Positions 7,342-13,463 of a DNA stretch of 17,736 bases are shown piece after piece. The stretch comes from Candidatus Poribacteria bacterium (GTDB lineage: Bacteria; Poribacteria; DTPJ01; WJIO01). The DNA lies in the NCBI GenBank assembly GCA_014730235.1, contig WJIO01000246.1, positions 1 through 17,736 on the forward strand. The letters are read 5' to 3'. Below the pieces are notes generated by a model. The model was not told the origin of the DNA. It searched no databases and saw only the letters and a program-made list of their open reading frames with translations. The position numbers and the translations under genes are program-made. Positions within the stretch are counted from its first letter, which is position 1; each line of letters opens with the position of its first letter.

Positions 7342-8286
7342 ATGTATCTTAGAATTGTCTTTACTTATTTATTTATTCTGACTTTTACCAGCTTTGCCGC
7401 ATTGGCTCAAGCACCTATTACACCACGGATAGCTTTTACCACAGATCGGGATGGCAACGAAGAGATATATACCATGGATATAGACGGTGGAAATTTGGTA
7501 CGGCTTACCGATGATTTTTCCTATGACGGCCACCCTGCCTGGTCGCCGGATGGCAAAAAGATAGCCTTTGTAACCCGACGGGAAATTAATGATGAGATAT
7601 ACACCATGAACCCTGATGGGAAGAATTTCATAAATCTAGTAGAGCGTCTTGGTTATGATGGTCATCCGGATTGGTCACCTAATGGAGCCAGAATTGTGTA
7701 TATGCAGGAGACGCAGATTTATATAATCAGTTCCAGCGGAAAAGCCCCAACCAAGCTTAAACAGCCTTTCCAGATAACCCGTTCACCGGCGTGGTCTCCG
7801 GATGGAGATAAAATTGCTTTCGTTGTGGATCAGAATGATAACCATGAAATTTATATTGTGGATATAAACGGCAATAACCTGAAAAATCTGACTAATCACC
7901 CCGAGGGTGATTACACTCCGGCCTGGTCTCCGGATGGAAACAAAATCGTCTTTTCCTCTGACAGGACAGGAAATAATGAGATATACATTATGAACGCAGA
8001 CGGAAGTAATTTCGTTAATATAAGCAATAACCCCGCTAAGGATATGCGTCCTGTATGGTCTTCCGACGGTAGCCAAATTGCTTTTGTTTCAGACAGGGAT
8101 GGCAATAATGAAATATATGTTATGAACGTCGACGGCAGCAACCCGCGAAATATCACAAACCACCCAGCGGATGACACTGATCCCGATTGGTTTGGAGGAA
8201 CATCACAGGCTGTTTCCCGTGAGGGAAAATTGACGATTACATGGGGATATTTAAAACGAGGAGATATAATAGAAACATTGCGGTAA
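7342..8286 (+). CDS. Secreted TolB-like beta-propeller protein (PD40 repeats)
   Basis: After a signal peptide (MYLRIVFTYLFILTFTSF, probable cleavage after LAQA) come six tandem repeats of roughly 42 residues, each built on an EIYxMxxDGxN strand and a PxWSPDGxKIAF turn. That is enough for one closed six-bladed propeller. No TolA, TolQ, TolR or Pal gene is near, so this is a stand-alone periplasmic or secreted propeller rather than the Tol system. The open frame begins at an ATG at 7276 overlapping the radical SAM stop. The ATG at 7342 has AGAGGAAG 4 nt upstream and puts the signal peptide at the N-terminus, so I prefer it. The C-terminus EGKLTITWGYLKR lies outside the propeller and looks like a separate tail. 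Binding partner unknown. Confidence 0.85.
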   Translation: MYLRIVFTYLFILTFTSFAALAQAPITPRIAFTTDRDGNEEIYTMDIDGGNLVRLTDDFSYDGHPAWSPDGKKIAFVTRREINDEIYTMNPDGKNFINLVERLGYDGHPDWSPNGARIVYMQETQIYIISSSGKAPTKLKQPFQITRSPAWSPDGDKIAFVVDQNDNHEIYIVDINGNNLKNLTNHPEGDYTPAWSPDGNKIVFSSDRTGNNEIYIMNADGSNFVNISNNPAKDMRPVWSSDGSQIAFVSDRDGNNEIYVMNVDGSNPRNITNHPADDTDPDWFGGTSQAVSREGKLTITWGYLKRGDIIETLR

Positions 8287-8399
8287 TTCTATGGATTATT
8301 TGTATTACTACTGTTGTTTATTCTAATGTCAATGCCCGGATTATATTTGCCGTTATTTTGTTGGGTTTCACAGACTCAACCCAACCTAAAATTATATAA
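8241..8399 (+). pseudogene. Possible truncated signal-peptide ORF
   Basis: A 52-codon frame starts at an ATG at 8241, overlapping the end of the TolB-like gene in another frame. Its first 33 residues look like a signal peptide: basic MGIFKTRRYNRN, hydrophobic IAVILWIICITTVVYS, then NVNA. Only about 20 more residues follow before TAA. The reading frame ends just after the GTTGGGTT hairpin repeat at 8360-8385. It may be the leftover 5' end of a secreted-protein gene cut by that repeat. GAGGG at 8221 is too far upstream to be a good ribosome-binding site. It may simply be chance. Confidence 0.25.
8360..8385. repeat. GTTGGGTT/AACCCAAC hairpin repeat
   Basis: Perfect 8-bp arms GTTGGGTT (8360-8367) and AACCCAAC (8378-8385) are separated by 10 nt and followed by CTA. 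From memory, this resembles a GTTGGGTT...AACCCAACCTA hairpin dispersed in many bacterial genomes, notably cyanobacteria. No T-run follows, so it is a poor intrinsic terminator. Confidence 0.6.
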
Positions 8400-8420
8400 T
8401 ATAGAATATCAGATAAAAAA

Positions 8421-9197
8421 TTGAATCCACTGTTAGAAAGCCTTATTAATTTTGTCTATCCATCCCGCTGTCGCTACTGCGGCGAGAATATATATCCATC
8501 GGATGGACACTATATCTGTCAACTATGCTGGCAGGAAGTGGAGTTTATAGAAAAGCCATTCTGTGATACATGCGGTCAGCCGCTGGATCCTTTGGCGGCT
8601 TTGCCTGATGTTATACCTTCCTGCGATAAATGTGCAGAGAGGCAAAATGACAGGGGAAGCTGGTATTTCAGGAGAGCCAGATCTGCGGTTGTTTATAAAT
8701 CGGTAGCAGCCAGGGCCTTTCAACTATTGAAATACTATGATAAACCGGTAATGGCAGAACCTCTGGCAAATCTTATGTTACGGGTATTTCAGAAATTTTT
8801 CGAAGCGACGGAATATGATTACATGACACTGGTTCCTCTGCATAAATGGCGAAGATGGAAGCGAGGCTACAACCAGGTGGAGCTTTTGGGGGGAAGACTT
8901 AGCAAGACAACAGGTATTCCTATGAAGCCTGATCTGGTGGTGAAAACAGCTAATACTCCGCCGCAGGTGGGTTTATCCCGCAGAGAAAGACAGCGAAACG
9001 TTCAGGGACACTTTGACATTACTGACAAATCAACTGTATCAGATGCCCGGATATTACTCATCGATGACGTTTTTACTACTGGCTCTACAGTGAGTGAAGT
9101 TAGCAGAATTCTTTTAAGAAAAGGTAAAGCAAAATATGTAGATGCTTTTACTCTGTTGCGTGTGGTTATGGGTAGCGACGATATAGACATCGCTTAA
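8421..9197 (+). CDS. comF: ComF-family phosphoribosyltransferase-like protein
   Basis: The 258-residue protein has the ComF layout. The N-terminal double zinc ribbon has Cys pairs C17/C20, C33/C36, C48/C51 and C68/C71. YKSVAARAFQLLKYYDKPVM follows, then VPLHKWRRWKRGYNQVELL (138-156), QVGLSRRERQRNVQGHF (182-198) and the PRPP-binding loop ILLIDDVFTTGSTVSE (211-226). Family members assist natural DNA uptake in Bacillus and Haemophilus, but they also occur in non-competent species as general phosphoribosyltransferase-like proteins. The start is a TTG with no visible ribosome-binding site. An in-frame stop at 8397-8399 limits alternatives to non-standard codons. It stands apart from the upstream operon by 134 nt. 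Confidence 0.9.
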   Translation: MNPLLESLINFVYPSRCRYCGENIYPSDGHYICQLCWQEVEFIEKPFCDTCGQPLDPLAALPDVIPSCDKCAERQNDRGSWYFRRARSAVVYKSVAARAFQLLKYYDKPVMAEPLANLMLRVFQKFFEATEYDYMTLVPLHKWRRWKRGYNQVELLGGRLSKTTGIPMKPDLVVKTANTPPQVGLSRRERQRNVQGHFDITDKSTVSDARILLIDDVFTTGSTVSEVSRILLRKGKAKYVDAFTLLRVVMGSDDIDIA

Positions 9198-9235
9198 ATT
9201 TACGTTTAATTCAAGAATGAATAAAGGAGGATTTC

Positions 9236-9589
9236 ATGAAAAAGATTAGACCCACCATATCTAAATTTATTAACGCCTTTAAGCTTTTAGCGCCTATTTT
9301 GCTGCTAGTATTATTTCTAGCGGGATGTGCAGCTTATTCAGTTGCGCCTGTTACTGGTGGACTTTACACCGAAGTTAAAATGCCCGGTGTGGTAACCTCT
9401 AACACAGGCTCATCTAAAGTTGGAACTGCGACCTGTACTTCTATCCTTGGTCTTATAGCACAGGGTGATGCCAGTATAGAAACTGCTGCTAAAAACGCTG
9501 GAATTACAAAAATTCACCATGTCGATTATCAAAGTAAAAGTATCCTGGGGATCTATGCTGAATTTACCGTAATGGTATACGGTGAATAA
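9236..9589 (+). CDS. TRL-like small lipoprotein
   Basis: The 117-residue precursor has a long signal peptide and a lipobox LAGC with the lipidated Cys at 31, so it should be membrane-anchored. The mature part carries the TRL-family pattern: G-L-Y at about 42-44, SKVGTATCTSILGLIAQGDAS in the middle, then IETAAKNAGITKIHHVDY and a final strand YAEFTVMVYG. TRL proteins are short lipoproteins of unknown function, sometimes found near tRNA genes; none is seen here. AAAGGAGG lies 6 nt upstream of the ATG, an excellent site. It is followed by a long-loop hairpin with a T-run. Confidence 0.8.
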   Translation: MKKIRPTISKFINAFKLLAPILLLVLFLAGCAAYSVAPVTGGLYTEVKMPGVVTSNTGSSKVGTATCTSILGLIAQGDASIETAAKNAGITKIHHVDYQSKSILGIYAEFTVMVYGE

Positions 9590-9604
9590 TACCAGTTCTA
9601 TTAA

Positions 9605-9660
9605 CAGTGACACAATCTGTATCCTGAAAATTGGGTCATACTTTTGTGTCACTGCTTTTT
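9605..9660 (+). terminator. Long-loop inverted repeat with T-run
   Basis: Perfect 11-bp arms CAGTGACACAA (9605-9615) and TTGTGTCACTG (9644-9654) enclose 28 nt and are followed by CTTTTT. This fits termination after the TRL lipoprotein gene. The large loop is unusual for an intrinsic terminator, so it could also be a small mobile repeat with TGACACAA ends. Confidence 0.5.
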
Positions 9661-9712
9661 CACTGGTAAATACTTGGAGTGCTGTATGATTAAAACTATA
9701 AGGGATCATGAT

Positions 9713-10066
9713 ATGAAAAACTGTATAACTATTCTGGTTGTTTTATTTATGGTTTTCCTCATGGGTTGCGCAACTATTGAAATGAAGACAAAAGTAAAAA
9801 AACCTGTAAGTATGACCAATATGGGTGGAGCACAACCAAGGGAATTTAATACAAAGTCCAGAGCCGTCTGGCTTTTCTGGGGCATAATTCCTCTTTCAGT
9901 GCCAAAGTTCGATCAGATTATAGTTCCTAATGTAGCAGATCGAAGCGGGGTACAAAATTTGGCCATTAAAACACAGAATTCCTTTGTAGATGTAATAGTT
10001 ACAACTGTGACCCAGGGAATTATTACTATGCGAACTATAGAAGTAGAAGGTGAAGTATATTATTAA
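9713..10066 (+). CDS. Small lipoprotein, Bor-like
   Basis: From the ATG at 9713 the product is 117 residues with a compact lipoprotein signal (MKNCITILVVLFMVFLMGC, lipidated Cys 19). AAGGGA lies 7 nt upstream. An earlier in-frame ATG at 9686, with GGAG upstream, would bury the signal peptide, so I prefer 9713. The mature region has AVWLFWGIIPLS, then SGVQNLAIKTQNSFVDVIVT, then a hydrophobic TVTQGIITMRTIEVEG stretch. This resembles phage-lambda Bor and related small lipoproteins (hydrophobic FF/WGI strand, then a GI strand before a C-terminal V-Y). The Cys residues of Bor are absent, so the relation is uncertain. Function is unknown. Confidence 0.6.
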   Translation: MKNCITILVVLFMVFLMGCATIEMKTKVKKPVSMTNMGGAQPREFNTKSRAVWLFWGIIPLSVPKFDQIIVPNVADRSGVQNLAIKTQNSFVDVIVTTVTQGIITMRTIEVEGEVYY

Positions 10067-10084
10067 CCCCGGGTTAAAATTAAT

Positions 10085-10205
10085 GGTTCTTTCGGGTTTA
10101 GTGTGGTAATATTGAAATGATTTTATGAGCTTGTTATTCCTACGAAGGCAGAAATGATAAGCAAAGCTGGTTTTTCTTGATAAATACATTTAACTCTGAA
10201 GAGCT
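10085..10205. mobile_element. 121-bp MITE copy with decayed right end
   Basis: The left inverted repeat GGTTCTTTCGGGTTTAGTGT (10085-10104) continues with GGTAAT and is close to the family consensus. The right end is degenerate: 10189-10205 matches the consensus CTGAACCCGGAAGAACC at about 11 of 17 positions and ends GAAGAGCT. The flanking 8-mers AAATTAAT (10077-10084) and AAATAAAT (10206-10213) agree at 7 of 8, supporting these borders. The core hairpin (TTATTCCT...AGAAATGATAA) is also decayed. It lies 18 nt after the lipoprotein stop and 31 nt before the DUF1080 start. Confidence 0.7.
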
Positions 10206-10236
10206 AAATAAATTAATTCTAAACAGGAGATATAAC

Positions 10237-10980
10237 ATGGCAAAAAACATCGGTTATGACGACACACCTATGCTGCCTGATTCAAAATGGCATGTGCATG
10301 ATGGCAAAAGACCGCAACCAAGAGTTGTAACACCTGGAACATGCAGCACTCAGGAAACACCCGGCAAAGCACCCTCTGATGCTGTTGTATTATTCGATGG
10401 TAAAGATACATCAAAGTGGGTTGGCAAAGATGGTGGGCCTGTGCAGTGGAAGGTGGAAAATGGATACATGGAGGTTACCCGAACAGGAAACATCCAGACT
10501 AAAGAACATTTTGGCGATTGCCAGCTTCATATTGAATGGGCTGCACCTGCCGAAGTAAAAGGGGAAAGCCAGGGCCGCGGTAACAGCGGTGTATTTCTTA
10601 TCGGAAAATATGAAATTCAGGTTCTGGATGGTTATGATAATATCACTTATGCCGATGGTATAACGGCTTCCGTATACGGAGAATATCCACCGCTGGTTAA
10701 TGCGTGTCGGAAACCGGGCGAGTGGCAGACTTATGATATAGTCTTTGAAGCACCTCTTTATGAGGATGATAAACTGGTAAAACCGGCTTATGCGACAGTA
10801 TTTCATAACGGCGTTGTAGTTCATAATCGCGTAGAGCTTCTGGGCCCTACTGGCCACAGAAATCTGCCCAATTATGATACACCTCACGGCCCCGAAGGGC
10901 CTTTGATGCTTCAGGATCATGGTGATCCTGTCCGTTATCGCAACATATGGATCCGTCCTCTTAAAGGATATGATGAGTAA
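10237..10980 (+). CDS. DUF1080 (3-keto-glycoside hydrolase-like) protein
   Basis: From the ATG at 10237 (AGGAGA 6 nt upstream) the protein is 247 residues. An earlier in-frame TTG at 10177 lies inside the MITE and is unlikely. The domain starts at VVLFDGKDTSKWVGKDGG and includes GYMEVTRTGNIQTKEHFGD, then RGNSGVFLIGKYEIQVLDGY, then PLMLQDHGDPVRYRNIWIRP. This is the concanavalin-like jelly roll of DUF1080 (PF06439). Members cleave 3-keto-glycosides made by Gfo/Idh/MocA-type oxidoreductases. There is no signal peptide, so it looks cytoplasmic, unlike many family members. A Gfo/Idh/MocA gene lies at the window end. The substrate is unknown. Confidence 0.88.
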   Translation: MAKNIGYDDTPMLPDSKWHVHDGKRPQPRVVTPGTCSTQETPGKAPSDAVVLFDGKDTSKWVGKDGGPVQWKVENGYMEVTRTGNIQTKEHFGDCQLHIEWAAPAEVKGESQGRGNSGVFLIGKYEIQVLDGYDNITYADGITASVYGEYPPLVNACRKPGEWQTYDIVFEAPLYEDDKLVKPAYATVFHNGVVVHNRVELLGPTGHRNLPNYDTPHGPEGPLMLQDHGDPVRYRNIWIRPLKGYDE

Positions 10981-10991
10981 GTAATTATCTT

Positions 10992-11027
10992 GAATTCCTT
11001 CGGCAGATTTATCTGCCGAAGGAATTC
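10992..11027. repeat. Perfect 16-bp stem-loop before the TSUP gene
   Basis: GAATTCCTTCGGCAGA (10992-11007) and TCTGCCGAAGGAATTC (11012-11027) are exact reverse complements around a TTTA loop. It starts 11 nt after the DUF1080 stop. No T-run follows on either strand, so classic intrinsic termination is not supported. It ends 3 nt before the GAGAGG ribosome-binding site of the next gene, so it could protect the upstream mRNA or affect translation of TSUP. Confidence 0.75.
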
Positions 11028-11030
11028 CGC

Positions 11031-11050
11031 GAGAGGATGGTATAGTTATA
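11031..11050 (+). promoter_or_regulatory. Ribosome-binding site with no standard start codon
   Basis: GAGAGG (11031-11036) is a good Shine-Dalgarno. The TSUP frame runs open from just after a TGA at 10991 and has ATA at 11042 (5 nt spacing), GTT at 11045 and ATA at 11048. No ATG, GTG or TTG occurs in that frame before 11138. An ATG at 11037 is out of frame and stops after two codons. One extra base between 11040 and 11042 would put it in frame. Confidence 0.5.
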
Positions 11051-11137
11051 AATTTTTCAGTAATAATTTTTTCGAGTTTTATTGTTATTATAGCTTTTCT
11101 TGTACGTGGTCTGGCTGGTTTTGGTTCCGGACTTCTC

Positions 11138-11932
11138 ATGGTTCCCTCGCTGTTGCTTTTGCTGGACATCATGGGATTTTCGGAGGTAATGAGGCTTGTA
11201 GTACCTACTGCAAATATCCTCGCGGTGCTTAGTAGTATTTTACTTCTTTTTACTTTTAGAACCAGAGAATGGATCAGAAAAGATGTTTTGCTTATGATGA
11301 TCGCCGGTGCTGTGGTGGGAAGTATATTAGGTGTATATGTATTGGCATCTTACAGCAGTGATATACTCAAAAAGTTTATGGGATTATTTTTATGCTTCTA
11401 TGCACTAAGGATGCTGTTTACAAAGAAAAAGGATAAAAAGGAGATCAGCAATCGCTGGGGACTGCTGGCTGGTTTTCTGGGAGGTAGTATCGGTGGGATG
11501 TTTGGCACAGGTGGCCCTCCTGTGATAATCTATCTAAGCAGGCAAATAAAGGATAAACGCATGTTTAGAGCCACATTGCTTATGTATTTCCTGGTGGTCA
11601 ATGCATGGCAGTGCGCTACTTTTTGCTGTGTCAGGCTTGTAAACTGGGATGTAATAAAATTTGTTCTGTTCTTAATTCCAGCCTTTATTTTAGGTAATAT
11701 TATCGGTTCTGTGCTACATATAAAAATCAACCAGAAGTTGTTTAATATAGCTGTAGCCTCAATACTTTTGCTATCCGGTATATTTTTGGTGCTGCCGGAT
11801 TTCACAACTGATACAGTTCAATCTGATACTGAATTGGAAGCAAAAGCTAATAGAGCATCTGGATTAAAGTGGATCTTTGAGAGGGAGTTGTTTGTATGTC
11901 AGATAAAGCAAAATTTTTGGCCTTTGATATAG
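11138..11932 (+). CDS. TSUP (TauE/SafE) family permease, start uncertain
   Basis: This is a polytopic membrane protein of the sulfite/sulfonate/anion exporter superfamily. The first standard start is the ATG at 11138 (264 residues). The frame upstream, from 11042, encodes the expected first membrane helix (FSVIIFSSFIVIIAFLV) and the family motif RGLAGFGSGLLMVPSLLL, so the real protein is about 32 residues longer. The mirrored half-motif GLLAGFLGGSIGGMFGTGGP confirms the two-fold repeat of the family. About eight hydrophobic segments are visible when the extension is counted. The 3' end overlaps rhamnulokinase by 37 nt, implying co-translation. Transport of a small acid released during sugar breakdown is a guess from context. 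Confidence 0.82.
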   Translation: MVPSLLLLLDIMGFSEVMRLVVPTANILAVLSSILLLFTFRTREWIRKDVLLMMIAGAVVGSILGVYVLASYSSDILKKFMGLFLCFYALRMLFTKKKDKKEISNRWGLLAGFLGGSIGGMFGTGGPPVIIYLSRQIKDKRMFRATLLMYFLVVNAWQCATFCCVRLVNWDVIKFVLFLIPAFILGNIIGSVLHIKINQKLFNIAVASILLLSGIFLVLPDFTTDTVQSDTELEAKANRASGLKWIFERELFVCQIKQNFWPLI

Positions 11933-13389
11933 GCGCATCCAGTGGAAGAGGTGTTCTTGGAACACTGGAACATGAAAAGCTGGAACTTCAGGAAGTGCAT
12001 CGTTTTCCAAACGGCCCTGTGCACGTGCTGGACAGCCTGCACTGGGATGTTTTGTTGATGCAGCAGGAACTGAAACATGCTATGGAAACATGCGCTCGGG
12101 AGTTTGGGTCTGATATTGACGGTATGGGAGTTGATACTTGGGGAGTGGATTTTGGCCTTGTAGGTAGAAATAATACTCTTCTGGGACATCCATATCATTA
12201 TCGGGATAAACTTACTGATGGTATGATGGAAGAAGCATTTAAAACAGTGCCGAAGGAAGAAATATTCAGGATAACAGGCATACAGTTTATGAAGCTCAAC
12301 ACATTGTATCAGCTTCTGGCCATGTCCCTGATGAAGTCCCCCCTGCTGGATGTGACCGAAGTTCTGCTTTTAATGCCTGACCTGTTTAATTTCCTTTTCA
12401 CCGGTCAACGAGTTTCTGAGTTTACCATTGCCACCACGACACAATTTTATGATCCCACAGAACGGAATTGGTCAAAGCCCTTATTTGATAAGCTTGGGCT
12501 TCCCTTCCATATACTTCCTGAGATCGTGCCTGCGGGTACAGAAATAGGAACGCTGCTACCTGATATACAGGAAGAGGTAGGTCTGGGGAAAGTTCCGGTC
12601 ATTGCACCCGCCTGTCATGACACCGGATGTGCTGTAGCTGCTGTTCCAGCCAAGGGTGAAAACTGGGCATATATAAGCTCCGGAACATGGTCGCTGGTGG
12701 GGGTTGAAGTTCCCGATCCTATCATTAACAGTCTTACGCTAAAATACAACTTCACCAATGAGGGGGGAGTCGGCGGAACCATAAGGCTATTGAAGAACGT
12801 CACAGGCATGTGGCTTATACAGGAATGTAAGCGAATATGGGAGGAAGCCGGAGAAAATTATTCCTATGATGAAATTACTAAAATGGCTGAGGATGCCCAA
12901 CCATTCAATTGTATAATCGAACCGAATTATGAGCCTTTCCTAAGTCCATGCGATATGCCGGAACGCATAAGGGAGTTCTGCAAAGATACAGGTCAGAAAA
13001 TACCGGAAACAAAACCTGCCGTAATTAGATGCGCTTTTGAAAGCCTGGCCCTGAAATACCGATGGGTATTGGAAAAACTTGAGGAAGTACTGGAACAGGA
13101 ACTGGATGTGGTCCATATTATTGGCGGTGGTTGTCAAAATAAATTCCTTTGCCAGTTGACGGCTGATGCTACGGGAAAACAGGTTTTAGCTGGCCCTGTG
13201 GAAGCTACGGCTATCGGGAATATTATCATACAGGCAATAACCATCGGTTATCTGGATTCAATAGATTCAGCGAGGGAACTTATAGCTCAATCCTTTGATG
13301 TTGTTGCTTATGAACCCAGACCTGATAAAAGATGGAATGACGTATACAGTCGGTATCTGGAAATAATGGAGAAAACCGTAGGACTTTAG
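11896..13389 (+). CDS. rhaB: Rhamnulokinase
   Basis: This FGGY-family kinase (497 residues) phosphorylates L-rhamnulose to L-rhamnulose-1-phosphate. FLAFDIGASSGRGVLG (7-22) is the ATP-phosphate loop. GMGVDTWGVDFGLVG (76-90), HPYHYRD (98-104) and PACHDTGCAVAAVP with the predicted catalytic base D242 follow. SSGTWSLVGVEV and NFTNEGGVGGTIRLLKNVTG are rhamnulokinase-type signatures, and VHIIGGGCQNKFLCQL binds the adenine side. GAGAGGGAG lies just upstream of the ATG, inside the end of the TSUP gene. Rhamnose isomerase and aldolase genes are not in the window. The TAG stop falls inside a MITE-like terminal repeat fragment (13373-13401). L-fuculokinase is the main alternative; the motifs favour rhamnulokinase. 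Confidence 0.9.
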   Translation: MSDKAKFLAFDIGASSGRGVLGTLEHEKLELQEVHRFPNGPVHVLDSLHWDVLLMQQELKHAMETCAREFGSDIDGMGVDTWGVDFGLVGRNNTLLGHPYHYRDKLTDGMMEEAFKTVPKEEIFRITGIQFMKLNTLYQLLAMSLMKSPLLDVTEVLLLMPDLFNFLFTGQRVSEFTIATTTQFYDPTERNWSKPLFDKLGLPFHILPEIVPAGTEIGTLLPDIQEEVGLGKVPVIAPACHDTGCAVAAVPAKGENWAYISSGTWSLVGVEVPDPIINSLTLKYNFTNEGGVGGTIRLLKNVTGMWLIQECKRIWEEAGENYSYDEITKMAEDAQPFNCIIEPNYEPFLSPCDMPERIREFCKDTGQKIPETKPAVIRCAFESLALKYRWVLEKLEEVLEQELDVVHIIGGGCQNKFLCQLTADATGKQVLAGPVEATAIGNIIIQAITIGYLDSIDSARELIAQSFDVVAYEPRPDKRWNDVYSRYLEIMEKTVGL

Positions 13390-13401
13390 TTTGGTAATAA
13401 T
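13373..13401 (+). repeat. MITE left-end fragment overlapping the rhaB stop
   Basis: TTTAGTTTGGTAATAAT (13385-13401) matches the inner left repeat of the MITE family (TTTAGTGTGGTAATAAT) at 16 of 17 positions. The outer tip (13373-13380) does not match GGTTCTTC; it is rhaB coding sequence. The rhaB TAG lies within the matching part. No right end follows directly; the next right-type end is at 14475, beyond the methyltransferase gene. Confidence 0.5.
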
Positions 13402-13463
13402 ATGACAATGAAAATAAGTATATACTAATTCTTAAATGCATTTGCTAAATTTGTTTATTTTTT

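Noticed and set aside
10177-10236. TTG start for DUF1080 at 10177
   Set aside because: It lies inside the MITE and has no ribosome-binding site; the ATG at 10237 follows AGGAGA.
10411-11172. Long minus-strand ORF opposite DUF1080 and TSUP
   Set aside because: It has no recognisable domain and lies wholly opposite genes with strong family motifs; it is most likely an antisense shadow.
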